From an uncultured bacterium (GTDB lineage Bacteria > Cyanobacteriota > Vampirovibrionia > Gastranaerophilales > Gastranaerophilaceae): DNA of 34,798 nt. The DNA is taken from NCBI GenBank assembly GCA_900550295.1, contig URRM01000008.1:1-34798 (forward strand), written 5' to 3'. Positions 22,875 through 31,904 of this stretch are shown piece by piece (position 1 is the first letter of the stretch; each line of letters begins with the position of its first letter). The notes below the pieces were generated by a model that worked only from the letters and a program-made list of their open reading frames with translations, made no database searches and had not been told where the DNA came from. The translations under genes and the position numbers were made by a program.

Positions 22875-24038
22875 ATGAAAAAGTTTAGATTTTTGACTTC
22901 AGGTGAAAGTCACGGTAAATGCTTAAACGCAATTATCGAGGGTGTGCCTGCAGGGTTTAAGATTAGCGAAGATTTTATTAATAATGAATTAAAACGTCGC
23001 CAAGTTGGTTATGGACGTGGAAAGCGTATGCAAATTGAATCTGATACTTGCGAAATAAAATCAGGTGTCAGACTTGGTAAAACAACTGGTGCTCCAATTT
23101 CTCTGGAAATTATGAACAAAGACTTTGACAATTGGCGCATTCCAATGAGTGTAAAAGAAGTTGATTTAAAAAATCGTGACATTCTAAAACTTGTTGCTGA
23201 AAAATCTTTTACAAAGGTTCGCCCTGGACATGCTGATTTTGCAGGAGCTATAAAATATCAACTAGAAGATTTAAGGGATGTTTTAGAACGTTCCAGCGCA
23301 AGACAAACTGCCATTGAGGTTGCAGTAGGAGCTATTGCGAAGCAAATATTAAAAGAATTTTATATCATTGGATTTTCTCATGTAACTCAAATTGGCAAAG
23401 TTAAAGCTGAAGTTCTACCTCAAAGCTACACTTTATTAAAGGAATCGGCAGAACATTCTGAACTACGTTGTGCTGATGATGTTGCAACAGATATGATGAA
23501 AGAAGCAATTGATGAAGCTAAAAATAACGGCGATACATTAGGTGGAAAATTTGAAGTTATATTTGGTAATTTACCTATCGGACTTGGTTCTCACGTTCAC
23601 TGGGATAGAAAACTTGACGGAAGAATTGCTCAAGCAATAATGAGCATACCTGCAGTTAAATCTGTTGAAATTGGCGCAGGTGAAAAAGCAGCAGAACTTA
23701 TGGGAAGCCAAATGCACGATGAAGTATTCATTGCTGATAACAAAATTTTCAGAAAAACAAATAATGCTGGCGGTATTGAAGGTGGAATGACAAATGGTGA
23801 GCCGATTGTTGTAAAAGCGGTGATGAAACCTATTCCGACAATGCGTACACCGCTAAAAACTGTTGATTTATACAAAAAAGAACAGACTGAAGCTCATTTT
23901 GAACGTTCTGATACTTGTGCCGTGCCGGCTTGCGCAGTAGTTGCAGAAGCAAGAATCGCATGGATTTTAGTAGACGAATTATTGGAAAAATTCGGTGGCG
24001 ACTCTTTAAACGAAATTAAGAAAAATTATGAAAAATAA
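22875..24038 (+). CDS. aroC: Chorismate synthase
   Basis: AroC converts EPSP to chorismate, the last shikimate step, with reduced flavin. The 387-residue protein starts with RFLTSGESHGKCL, has GYGRGKRMQIESD, RPGHADFAGAIKY and ERSSARQTAIEVAVGAIAK, and the late GGIEGGMTNGEPI and ERSDTCAVPACAVVAEA motifs. AGGA (22864-22867) precedes the start. It overlaps aroK by 11 bases, so the two are translationally coupled. Confidence 0.97.
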   Translation: MKKFRFLTSGESHGKCLNAIIEGVPAGFKISEDFINNELKRRQVGYGRGKRMQIESDTCEIKSGVRLGKTTGAPISLEIMNKDFDNWRIPMSVKEVDLKNRDILKLVAEKSFTKVRPGHADFAGAIKYQLEDLRDVLERSSARQTAIEVAVGAIAKQILKEFYIIGFSHVTQIGKVKAEVLPQSYTLLKESAEHSELRCADDVATDMMKEAIDEAKNNGDTLGGKFEVIFGNLPIGLGSHVHWDRKLDGRIAQAIMSIPAVKSVEIGAGEKAAELMGSQMHDEVFIADNKIFRKTNNAGGIEGGMTNGEPIVVKAVMKPIPTMRTPLKTVDLYKKEQTEAHFERSDTCAVPACAVVAEARIAWILVDELLEKFGGDSLNEIKKNYEK

Positions 24039-24543
24039 TATTATTTTACTTGGAATGATGGGCGCAGGTAAGTCTTCAATTGGAAAAAAGTTAAAGGAAG
24101 TATTGACAAATTTTACTTTCATTGACGTTGATGATTATATTGAAAACAAAGCCGATATGAAAATTTCAGATATTTTTGCCAAATATTCCGAAAAGTATTT
24201 TAGAGATTTAGAAACCGAAACCATAAAAGAACTTTGTCAAAATGACAATCAAATTATTTCACTTGGCGGAGGCTCTTTTGAAAGAGAAGAAAATCGAAAT
24301 ATCTTAACTAAAACAGGTAAAACAATATATCTAAGAGCAATGGCTCAAACGTTATTTGATAGAATAAAATCAGAAACTCATCGTCCACTTTTAAAACAAG
24401 GTTTTGGAGTAGAAAAAGTGGAAGAAATTCTCTCAAAAAGAGCAATCAATTATGAAAAAGCAAGCATAATTATTGACACTGATGGAAAAACTCCATATAA
24501 TATCATTGATGAAATTCAAAAAAGGATAGCTGAAAATGCCTAA
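24028..24543 (+). CDS. aroK: Shikimate kinase
   Basis: AroK phosphorylates shikimate. The 171-residue protein has the P-loop GMMGAGKSSIGK, the substrate Asp in DVDDYIE, FRDLETETI (shikimate Arg), SLGGGSF, and the lid region HRPLLK. It starts inside aroC and overlaps aroB by 8 bases. Normal length. Confidence 0.95.
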   Translation: MKNNIILLGMMGAGKSSIGKKLKEVLTNFTFIDVDDYIENKADMKISDIFAKYSEKYFRDLETETIKELCQNDNQIISLGGGSFEREENRNILTKTGKTIYLRAMAQTLFDRIKSETHRPLLKQGFGVEKVEEILSKRAINYEKASIIIDTDGKTPYNIIDEIQKRIAENA

Positions 24544-25621
24544 TAAAATAGACGTAGAGATTCAAGAAAAAAATAAATCATACCCAATTTATATAGATAC
24601 GAACCCTCTAGATGAACTTATGGGACGTATTTTGAGTGATTTAGACTATCCGAAATATATTGTTGTAATGAGCGAAAAAGTGCATAAACTTTATGCACAA
24701 ACTCTTGGATTTCCAAAAGAAAATGTATACGTTTTGAAAGATGGAGAAGTTCAAAAGAATTTTAACAACTATCAAAAGATATTAAAAGCTTGCCAAAAAT
24801 TAGGTCTAAATAGAAAAAGCGCAATTATCGCCGTCGGCGGTGGTGTCGTTGGAGATCTTGCAGGCTTTGTTGCATCAACATATATGCGTGGCATTAGATT
24901 CGTACAAGTACCAACAACTCTATTGGCTGCGGTTGATTCTTCTGTTGGTGGAAAAGTTGCAATTGACACAGAATACGGCAAAAATATTGTAGGTGCTTTT
25001 TACCAACCTCAATCTGTTTATATTAATTTGAATTTTTTAAAAACTCTTGACGATCTTCAATTTAAAAGCGGACTTGCAGAAGTTGTAAAATATGCATTTA
25101 TTGAAAAAAGTTGCGAGGCAATTTTTGAATATGGCTTATTTGATTTCTTATCAGTACATTTTGAAAAAATATTGGATAGGGATTTAAGATTCCTTGAAAA
25201 AGTTATAAAGGTTTGCATTGAGCTAAAAATTTCTGTTGTTTCTAAAGATGAGAAAGAAGCAGGACTAAGAAAAATACTAAACTTTGGACATACATACGCT
25301 CATGCACTGGAAAAAATAACAAATTATAAGAAATTTACACACGGAATTGCAGTTTCTTACGGAATGTACTTTATCTTCAATTATGCACATTATTTAAAGT
25401 TAATTGATGCAAACTATAAAGAAATTGCAACTTTATTATTACGAAAATTTGGATTTAAAGACAAACAGTTTAACTTCCCAACAAAAAAGATGATTGCAAT
25501 TATGCAAACTGATAAAAAAGCAGAAAATAACACAATCAAGATAATATTACCAACTCTAAAAGGCTACGTAAAAGAAGGCGACCTCGATATCGAAGCCGCC
25601 ATCAAAAGTGGTTTGTTATAA
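24536..25621 (+). CDS. aroB: 3-dehydroquinate synthase
   Basis: AroB makes 3-dehydroquinate from DAHP using NAD and a divalent metal. The 361-residue protein has AVGGGVVGDLAGFVASTYMRG, then VPTTLLAAVDSSVGGKVAI, GKNIVGAFYQPQ, the metal Glu region SGLAEVVKYA, and LNFGHTYAHALE. AroC-K-B order and overlaps indicate one operon. It ends 13 bases before the stop of convergent fliD, with no intrinsic terminator. Confidence 0.96.
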   Translation: MPNKIDVEIQEKNKSYPIYIDTNPLDELMGRILSDLDYPKYIVVMSEKVHKLYAQTLGFPKENVYVLKDGEVQKNFNNYQKILKACQKLGLNRKSAIIAVGGGVVGDLAGFVASTYMRGIRFVQVPTTLLAAVDSSVGGKVAIDTEYGKNIVGAFYQPQSVYINLNFLKTLDDLQFKSGLAEVVKYAFIEKSCEAIFEYGLFDFLSVHFEKILDRDLRFLEKVIKVCIELKISVVSKDEKEAGLRKILNFGHTYAHALEKITNYKKFTHGIAVSYGMYFIFNYAHYLKLIDANYKEIATLLLRKFGFKDKQFNFPTKKMIAIMQTDKKAENNTIKIILPTLKGYVKEGDLDIEAAIKSGLL

Positions 25622-25634
25622 TCAATTTAATCCA

Positions 25635-27395
25635 CTAAATGCTTAATTGACTATATGATTTTTGAATTGAAGAAATCAATTGTTCCATATTGCTGAATTG
25701 TTTTTCCAAACGGGCTTTGTAAGAATCAACTCTACTTTGTGCTGATGTAATCGAATTTTCTAAAGTTTTTATTTTAGAACTTAACGATTTAGACTTAGCA
25801 TCAAAATATCCGGTTGTTGTTTGTAACGAATCTTCAACAATCTTTTCAAGCTTGTTCATTACACCGCCAGATGTACTTTCTCCCTTGTTATCACCAACAA
25901 GTAAAGATTTTACAGCATCAGGATTTTTTGTTAGAGCCTCTTTGAATTTTTCTTCATCAATTTCTAACTTATTAACACTTGTTGTACTTGTTGAATTTGT
26001 AGCTTTACCGGTTGAAATACCAATATCAGATAACAATTTCATTGTACCTTCATCTATTGAAGCTGTTGCTGTTCTTCTTAAATTTGTTCTTAAAGAAGTT
26101 AGAGCAGAATCGCCATATAATGCATCACCATATGATGTATTATCATCAATATTTGAAATAGTTTCGTTGTAAGCATTAACAAAAGCCTTCGCTGCCTCTA
26201 ACAAAGCATCTGAATCCTGTTCAATTTTAACATTTGAAGGAGTTATTTCACCTGAATCGTCAGCCTTTGATACACTCTTCAAAGTTAAAGTTAAACCGTC
26301 AATACCTGAAATTTCGCTTGTTACGGTATTTGAAGATGAAACCAAAGTTGAACCGTTAATTATTAACTCTGCATATTCACCCAATTGTTGGTCATTCAAC
26401 ACTGATGACGTATTACCGTCTGCATCTGTTACAGTTGATGTATAACCAAATACATCTGTAAAATTACTTGTTCCGGCTTCAACATTAATATTGAATGCAC
26501 CTTCAGTTTTTGAAGTTAAAACCATTTCGCCTTTAGAAGCATCCCAATATGCAGAAACTCCAGCATCATCACTTCTATTAATATTTGCAATCAAGCCTTT
26601 TACGGTTGTATTTTTATCAATTGTAAATTCAGCATTACCAATCTTGAAAGTACCAGTTGTCAAATTATTGAAAGCATCTACTAATTTAGAAGATGTGTTA
26701 ATTCTTGAAATTTTTGATGAACTTTCATATGCACCTGTTTCTGCATCCTTTACCAAACCTGTAACGGCAACAAAGTTTGACTTATCTGAAGCCGCACCGA
26801 CAACAACATTTCTGCCGTCTTTGCCTGAGATTGAAATTTTCCCGTCTGATACAGTTGCCTCAACAGTGTCGCCTGAAGCTTCTACAATTTTATTTAAAAC
26901 ATCATCAATAGTATCATCCTCTGTAATATCAATTGATTTTTTGCTACCGTCAACATAAATGCTCAAAGAGCCTGTTTTTGCGTTTCCGCCTGATAATTCA
27001 GAGAATTTTGTATCACCATTAATTAAACCTGATAAACCTAATGTTGATGTTGCTTTTGTTGATGTTGCTAATTTATTTACAATAATGTCTAAATCTTGTC
27101 TTGCAGCATCTGCAGTTGCACTTGCTGTAACTACACTATCTTTTGAAGTTGTAACTTTGTTTTTAGAGAACACATCAAAAGCGCCACCAAATTTGGCATC
27201 AGTGAATTTTTCAATTGAAGAACGCAAAGTTGACACCTTTGATTTGATTGTATTCAAAACATTACTAGATGTTTCAACAGTAGTCTTCGAATTTTGTAAT
27301 TTAGTTACAGATTGTTGCTTTATAGATACAAGGGCATTAATCCAAGAACTGGTATCCATACCTGAGGCTAAGCCTGTAAAAGTTATTTCGCCCAT
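25635..27395 (-). CDS. fliD: Flagellar filament cap protein FliD
   Basis: FliD (HAP2) caps the growing flagellum and helps flagellin fold. The 586-residue protein opens with ITFTGLASGMDTSSWINALV, the family D0 hallmark. A coiled-coil helix follows (~30-70). The central region is Ser/Thr/Asp-rich beta domains with no cysteine, and the C-terminal coiled coil (~500-586) ends near YSQLSI. GGAGG (27406-27410) is a strong ribosome site. No other flagellar gene is in the window. The neighbouring c-di-GMP enzyme on the same strand may be functionally linked to motility. The antisense strand has long open frames here through codon bias only. Confidence 0.92.
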   Translation of the reverse strand: MGEITFTGLASGMDTSSWINALVSIKQQSVTKLQNSKTTVETSSNVLNTIKSKVSTLRSSIEKFTDAKFGGAFDVFSKNKVTTSKDSVVTASATADAARQDLDIIVNKLATSTKATSTLGLSGLINGDTKFSELSGGNAKTGSLSIYVDGSKKSIDITEDDTIDDVLNKIVEASGDTVEATVSDGKISISGKDGRNVVVGAASDKSNFVAVTGLVKDAETGAYESSSKISRINTSSKLVDAFNNLTTGTFKIGNAEFTIDKNTTVKGLIANINRSDDAGVSAYWDASKGEMVLTSKTEGAFNINVEAGTSNFTDVFGYTSTVTDADGNTSSVLNDQQLGEYAELIINGSTLVSSSNTVTSEISGIDGLTLTLKSVSKADDSGEITPSNVKIEQDSDALLEAAKAFVNAYNETISNIDDNTSYGDALYGDSALTSLRTNLRRTATASIDEGTMKLLSDIGISTGKATNSTSTTSVNKLEIDEEKFKEALTKNPDAVKSLLVGDNKGESTSGGVMNKLEKIVEDSLQTTTGYFDAKSKSLSSKIKTLENSITSAQSRVDSYKARLEKQFSNMEQLISSIQKSYSQLSI

Positions 27396-27459
27396 ATTAA
27401 AAACCTCCGTTTTTTTAATATTTCGTATTTAATTTCATTTTTATATTTAGTATATGCCC

Positions 27460-27468
27460 ATAATAGCA
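27460..27468 (-). promoter_or_regulatory. Candidate extended -10 promoter of fliD
   Basis: TG-C-TATTAT on the minus strand (27468-27460) would give a ~58-base leader. I looked for a sigma-28 GCCGATAA box and found none. Confidence 0.4.
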
Positions 27469-27552
27469 CATTTTGAAACCTTAAACAACCATTTAATGTT
27501 AAAAATAAGCTTTTTTTGTTACATATTACTAAAAATCATTCAGATAAACTAA

Positions 27553-27580
27553 AAAAAAGACCTCTTTCAAGGTCTTTTTT
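27553..27580 (-). terminator. Terminator of the GGDEF/HD-GYP gene
   Basis: GACCT (27559-27563) pairs with AGGTC (27570-27574) around a 6-base loop, flanked by A8 and T-tract so the stem extends and works in both directions. It is 9 bases beyond the stop of the leftward gene. Confidence 0.8.
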
Positions 27581-27588
27581 TATAAATC

Positions 27589-29439
27589 TTAGATTGTTGT
27601 TGCTAATGATGGAGCAATTTGAATGAATTTTCTAACTAATTCAGCATCCCATTGAACACCAGCGCCGTCTTGTAAAATTTCACAAGCTTTTTCAACGCCT
27701 AAACCTTTTCTGTAAGGTCTGTCACTGATTAATGCGTGGTATACGTCAGCAACTGCAACGATTCTTGCTTCTAATGGAATTTCATCACCTTTTAATTGAC
27801 AAGGATAGCCTGAACCATCGATATGTTCGTGGTGATATTTAACCATTGGAATTAAATCTTTTAAAGCTTCGTTTTGCATTAACACTTTTTCTGCTCCGAT
27901 TGAAGGGTGTTGCTTCATGATTTCCCATTCTTCATCAGATAAGTGTGTTGGTTTCTTTAATACGTTTTCAGGAATACCGATTTTACCAACGTCGTGTAAT
28001 AATGCACCTAACTTAATTCTTTGAACTTCTGCTTCCGGTAAGTTTAATGCTCTAGCTAATGCTTCAGAGTATTTAGAAACAGATGTTGAGTGACCTTTTG
28101 TATATGGATCTTTTGCATCAATTGCACCTGCTAAAGAAGTTGCTAATTCTTCTAAGTGGTGTTGAGAAGAGATTTCTTCACTTGCAAATTTATTAACTAA
28201 TTCTTCTTCGAAGTTAACACCTAATTGAGAGTGACGTTTTGTTAAAACTTCAGCGAATGAATGTAAAGCCATATCATCCCAGAAATTGAAATCTGAAGAG
28301 CTAATGATAGCGCTCATACCGTCTTTGTAGCCTTTAGATTGAGAAATATACATTGCTTGTTCAGCAGAGATTAATAATTTTTCTTGTTCTTTAGCACATT
28401 GAGGGTAGTTTGCAATACCTACAGAAACTTTCACAGGTCCCACATCATCTATGAAACAGCAAGATAAGCTGTATGTTAAGTATTCTGCTAAGTATTTAGC
28501 TTCGTTTGTATCTGTATCAGGAAGAACAATAGCGATTTCGTCACCGCCATATCTACCTGCTGTATCGTTAGAACGGATGTTTTGTTTAACTTTTTCTGCA
28601 ACTAATTTGATTACTTCATCACCTTTAGCGTGTCCTAATTCTCTGTTGATTTTAGAGATATTATTAACATCCATCATAATTACAGAAACAGTTGAATTTG
28701 CTTTTTCAGCTTTTGCTAATTCGTTAGATAAAACTTCTTGGAAACCTCTGTGGTTAGATAAAGAAGTTAATGCATCAGTGTTAGCGTGAGCATTTGCTTG
28801 TTCAACTAAGTCTGCATTATGCATAAATAATGCGTAATGATTAGCTACTAATGAATATAAATCAGCGTTTTCATTAACGTTGTTATCACCAACAATCATT
28901 ACACCTAAGCATTCATTAACTGAAATTAAAGGAATAATTGCAACTGCAGGTGATTGTAAATATGATAATTTTAAGAATTTAGAATCATTTTTAACGATTG
29001 TTTCTTGAGAATTAAAGCATTCAACAATCGGATTTGTATCATCTGATAAGAAAACTCTTGAAGAGAATGTTCCGCCAACTTTGTCAGTCAATTTAATGTT
29101 AATACATTTAGATTGTTTTTGGAACATGCCAATAGCTGTAAATTGAGCACCTAACTTGTTGATTAATAATGAATGTAATGCATTATAGAAATCAGGAGTG
29201 TTAGTTTTACCTCTTAAAGCTGTGTTCATATCTTTGATTACTTCACGGTAATCAGTTGTAGAGAAAACTCTTTCATTGTTTGCAGAAACAAACCCACCAA
29301 ATAATCTGTTAGAAGAAGTTCTAGCGATTGGTGTTGTCATCTTAGGCATAAATCCTGTACCACTAATTGGGTTAGAAGCCATTGACTTGTTATATAAGAT
29401 TTCCTTTTCTTGTTTTATTAATGTTTCTTTGTCAATCAA
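27589..29439 (-). CDS. GAF-GGDEF-HD-GYP cyclic-di-GMP enzyme
   Basis: The 616-residue protein joins a GAF-like sensor (~60-215), a diguanylate cyclase domain with GGDEI (298-302; catalytic GGDE intact, Ile for Phe) and inhibitory I-site RSND (289-292, exactly five residues before), and an HD-GYP phosphodiesterase domain with HD at 482-483 and HHEHIDGSGYP at 536-546. Both activities look intact, so the protein may make and degrade c-di-GMP under GAF control. The start is TTG at 29439, favoured because AGGA (29451-29448) is 8 bases upstream; the next ATG (29382) has no well-placed site. No membrane segment is seen, so it is cytosolic. Its position before fliD and near pilT suggests a motility or surface role. 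Confidence 0.92.
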   Translation of the reverse strand: MIDKETLIKQEKEILYNKSMASNPISGTGFMPKMTTPIARTSSNRLFGGFVSANNERVFSTTDYREVIKDMNTALRGKTNTPDFYNALHSLLINKLGAQFTAIGMFQKQSKCINIKLTDKVGGTFSSRVFLSDDTNPIVECFNSQETIVKNDSKFLKLSYLQSPAVAIIPLISVNECLGVMIVGDNNVNENADLYSLVANHYALFMHNADLVEQANAHANTDALTSLSNHRGFQEVLSNELAKAEKANSTVSVIMMDVNNISKINRELGHAKGDEVIKLVAEKVKQNIRSNDTAGRYGGDEIAIVLPDTDTNEAKYLAEYLTYSLSCCFIDDVGPVKVSVGIANYPQCAKEQEKLLISAEQAMYISQSKGYKDGMSAIISSSDFNFWDDMALHSFAEVLTKRHSQLGVNFEEELVNKFASEEISSQHHLEELATSLAGAIDAKDPYTKGHSTSVSKYSEALARALNLPEAEVQRIKLGALLHDVGKIGIPENVLKKPTHLSDEEWEIMKQHPSIGAEKVLMQNEALKDLIPMVKYHHEHIDGSGYPCQLKGDEIPLEARIVAVADVYHALISDRPYRKGLGVEKACEILQDGAGVQWDAELVRKFIQIAPSLATTI

Positions 29440-29447
29440 CGTTTTTG

Positions 29448-29469
29448 TCCTAAGTTTTTCTATATTATA
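29448..29469 (-). promoter_or_regulatory. Promoter and ribosome site that support the TTG start
   Basis: On the minus strand TATAAT (29469-29464) is followed, about 13 bases later, by AGGA (29451-29448) and then TTG at 29439. The leader would be under 20 bases. Confidence 0.5.
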
Positions 29470-29824
29470 TTAAAAACACATGCTAAAAAAAAATTGCCAT
29501 TAGAATTTAAAATATTTAACAAATTTGCAACTTAATTATATACCTTTTAAGAATTTAATGCAAGTTATGTAAAGAAATAGTAATAGAACAGCGGTTTTGC
29601 GCAGCTCAAACACGCTTTGCGAAGTCTATAATTCAATTATATTACTTGCAAGTTGTTACAGTTTCGCTTAAGACCTTTCTATTAGGACATTCGCCAGATT
29701 TATCTATTTAAGATTCTGAATAACAACGTTAAAATTGAAATCTATAAAATTTATGTTTCATGATGACAAAATGGGTAAAACATTGCTATAAAAGTCAATA
29801 CAGATGTATTCAATCGCCACAAAA

Positions 29825-29940
29825 CAGACTATAATAGTCAAATTTCTTTTTTAAGTCTGAAAATCATTGTTATCAGACTAAAAGAGTACCACGTGTCCGT
29901 AAAAATATGTACGTATTTTCCTGTACGTAAAATAACGGAC
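29825..29940. other. Cluster of three dyads; possible structured RNA or operator array
   Basis: First, GACTAT-A-ATAGTC (29827-29839) is a perfect palindrome that also contains TATAAT (29830-29835). Second, AGTCTGA (29854-29860) pairs TCAGACT (29873-29879). Third, GTCCGT (29895-29900) pairs ACGGAC (29935-29940), and inside it TACGTA (29910-29915) pairs TACGTA (29924-29929). The GACT/AGTC core is shared by the first two. If the TATAAT is a promoter, an RNA starting near 29842 would fold into hairpins two and three. Confidence 0.35.
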
Positions 29941-29979
29941 TTAAGCGTTTTATAAAATATTAGTTAAATTTTTAGCAAA

Positions 29980-30735
29980 TTATGCATTTAAAATTGAAAT
30001 TGATTTAATTTTTTTATCGGTATGAGATTGAATATATTCATTCAATAAATTAAAGCAAACATCACAAACTTTTTCTGTAGCTTTTTTGTCATATTCACTT
30101 TCGTAATTAAAATCAAATTGCATCATTGCCTGCATAAAATCTCTCATCTTGTGATGAAGTTTTAATTTTACGCCTAAATCTTTATTACATTCTTCACAAA
30201 CAACACCGCCCATTTGAATTGAGAAGTACATATCTTCGTTCAAAATTTCTTCACGACAGCAAAGACAAGTATCAAATTCAAGTCCAAAGCCGACAATCAG
30301 CATCATCTTTAATTGGAATTTTATGACTGCAATCATTACATCTTTCTTTGAGTCAGCGTTTGAAATTCTATCCAAAGCTTTATAGAACAAGTCATACACC
30401 TCTTTACTTGATGGATCGTCTTCAACACCAAAGATTGAGATAATTTCTGAAATATATGAAGAATACATTAATTTATCATAATCTTGACGAGAGTCTTTAA
30501 ATGTATTCAATGCTTCTGCTTGACAAATAGTATCCAAGTTTTTCCCCTTATATAACATAACTTTGTTTGCAACCAAAGAGTCCATTCTTGCGCCAAGTCT
30601 ACTTTTGGGCTTTTTAACTCCTTTTGCAACACCTCTAATAAGTCCCAATTCTTTTGAGTACATAACTACAATTTTGTCGGAGTCCTTTAAATTATATGAT
30701 TTTAAGTTTATCGCATCAGTTACAACGTTGTTCAT
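29980..30735 (-). CDS. recO: DNA repair protein RecO
   Basis: RecO works with RecR/RecF to load RecA onto SSB-coated DNA. The 251-residue protein has the N-terminal OB fold (DAINLKSYNLKDSDKIVVMYSKELG, split: residues ~6-32; then VAKGVKKPKSR), a helical core, and two zinc-type pairs CLCC and CEEC in the middle. Length is normal. The ATG overlaps the pilT stop by one base (TAATG), so the two genes form an operon. Confidence 0.9.
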   Translation of the reverse strand: MNNVVTDAINLKSYNLKDSDKIVVMYSKELGLIRGVAKGVKKPKSRLGARMDSLVANKVMLYKGKNLDTICQAEALNTFKDSRQDYDKLMYSSYISEIISIFGVEDDPSSKEVYDLFYKALDRISNADSKKDVMIAVIKFQLKMMLIVGFGLEFDTCLCCREEILNEDMYFSIQMGGVVCEECNKDLGVKLKLHHKMRDFMQAMMQFDFNYESEYDKKATEKVCDVCFNLLNEYIQSHTDKKIKSISILNA

Positions 30736-31826
30736 TATTGATTTGTACCTCTATACACACCTCTAAAGAACTGTTCTAATTCCATTTTATCATCTGATGC
30801 TTCCAACGCTGTTTCTTTAGATATAGCCCCGCATTCAACCAATTGGAATAAAGATTCGTTCATCGTAATCATATCGTTAAAAGAGCCTTTTTTAACCAAA
30901 TCATAGATTTCTTCCAAAGAGTCTTTATTTATAAAGTCTTTGATTGTTGGAGTTACGACCAAAATTTCGCATGCAGGAAAACGACCGTTTCCAACAGCTT
31001 TTTTAACCAATTTTTGAGCAACTGTACCACGCAAAGTTTGCGCTAATTGGTGTCTTACGCTATCACGATCTTCCGGTTCGTACATATTCACAATACGATA
31101 AATAGTTTGAATAGCATCGTTCGTGTGCATTGTAGCAAAAACCAAGTGACCTGTTTCTGCTGCTTTTAGAGCACTGTCCAAAGTTTCTCTGTCACGAATT
31201 TCACCAACCAAGATAACATCCGGATCCTGTCTTAGTGCATATTTAATACCTGATGCAAAACTATCGGTATCAATACCTACCTGACGTTGAGAAACCTTGC
31301 ATTTTTTATCTGTAAACACGAATTCCACAGGATCTTCGATTGTAATAATATGTTTTTGATATGTTTGGTTAATATAATCAATAAATGAAGCCAAAGATGT
31401 TGATTTACCGCTTCCTGTTGGACCTGTAACCAACACCAAACCATTATTATAATCTGCAAATTGTTGCATTGATTGTGGCAAGTGAAGTTTTTCAAAGTTT
31501 TTAATTGTATAAGGAATTACACGGAAAACCAAAGAAAACTCTGTCAAAGAACGAGAAAGGTTTACCCTAAAACGAGAAATACCTTTTACTTCATAAGAAA
31601 AGTCCAAATCTGTAGCTTTTGCCAATCTGTCTTTGATGAAATCAGGCACAATCTTTTGAACCATTGCATTCATATCTTCTCTTGTTATAGGGGGTAATTC
31701 CAATTTCAAAATTAAACCGTCACGACGAAGCATTGGTTTTTCGCCAACTTTCAAGTGTATGTCTGAAGAATCTGTTTTTACTGCCTTCTCCAAGAATAAG
31801 TCTAAATTAAATAAATTACCTGTCAT
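30735..31826 (-). CDS. pilT: Type IV pilus retraction ATPase PilT
   Basis: PilT is the hexameric ATPase that depolymerises type IV pili and powers twitching or DNA uptake. The 363-residue protein begins with the family's SSDIHLKVGEKP, has Walker A GPTGSGKSTS (about 135), Asp box ITIEDPVEFVF, Walker B ILVGEIRDRET, and His box GHLVFATMHTND, then the C-terminal LRGTVAQKLVKK. Length matches PilT rather than the longer PilB. AGGGGAT (31837-31831) is the ribosome site. A TATAAT at 31851-31846 gives a very short leader. The prepilin gene at 15315-15962 may be one of its partners. Confidence 0.93.
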   Translation of the reverse strand: MTGNLFNLDLFLEKAVKTDSSDIHLKVGEKPMLRRDGLILKLELPPITREDMNAMVQKIVPDFIKDRLAKATDLDFSYEVKGISRFRVNLSRSLTEFSLVFRVIPYTIKNFEKLHLPQSMQQFADYNNGLVLVTGPTGSGKSTSLASFIDYINQTYQKHIITIEDPVEFVFTDKKCKVSQRQVGIDTDSFASGIKYALRQDPDVILVGEIRDRETLDSALKAAETGHLVFATMHTNDAIQTIYRIVNMYEPEDRDSVRHQLAQTLRGTVAQKLVKKAVGNGRFPACEILVVTPTIKDFINKDSLEEIYDLVKKGSFNDMITMNESLFQLVECGAISKETALEASDDKMELEQFFRGVYRGTNQ

Positions 31827-31904
31827 AGAAATCCCCTATTAATTCATTATAATATCATTGATTGCGGTCATGTACAAAAATATTACAAAAAGTTTAAAAT
31901 TTTC

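Larger units (their letters stand above)
29440..29979. other. 540-bp gene-free stretch with several dyads
   Basis: No open frame here has a ribosome site or a recognisable product. The part nearest 29440 is the GGDEF gene promoter. The middle (29580-29655) has a locally higher-GC patch with TTTGCG twice and the palindrome ACTTGCAAGT (29646-29655). The right part (29825-29940) holds three successive dyads, described separately. None is followed by a T-tract on either strand, so they are not ordinary terminators for recO. Confidence 0.5.

Noticed and set aside
26491..27432. Two long open frames on the plus strand (155 and 157 codons) opposite fliD
   Set aside because: They are exactly antisense to a well-supported FliD, have no ribosome site, and arise from its Ser/Thr/Ala-rich codons.
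27396..27552. Sigma-28 flagellar promoter for fliD
   Set aside because: No TAAA/GCCGATAA pair is present; only an extended -10 is found.
29754..29830. 23-codon frame with ATG near 29763
   Set aside because: No ribosome site, biased only by low GC, and ends within the first dyad.
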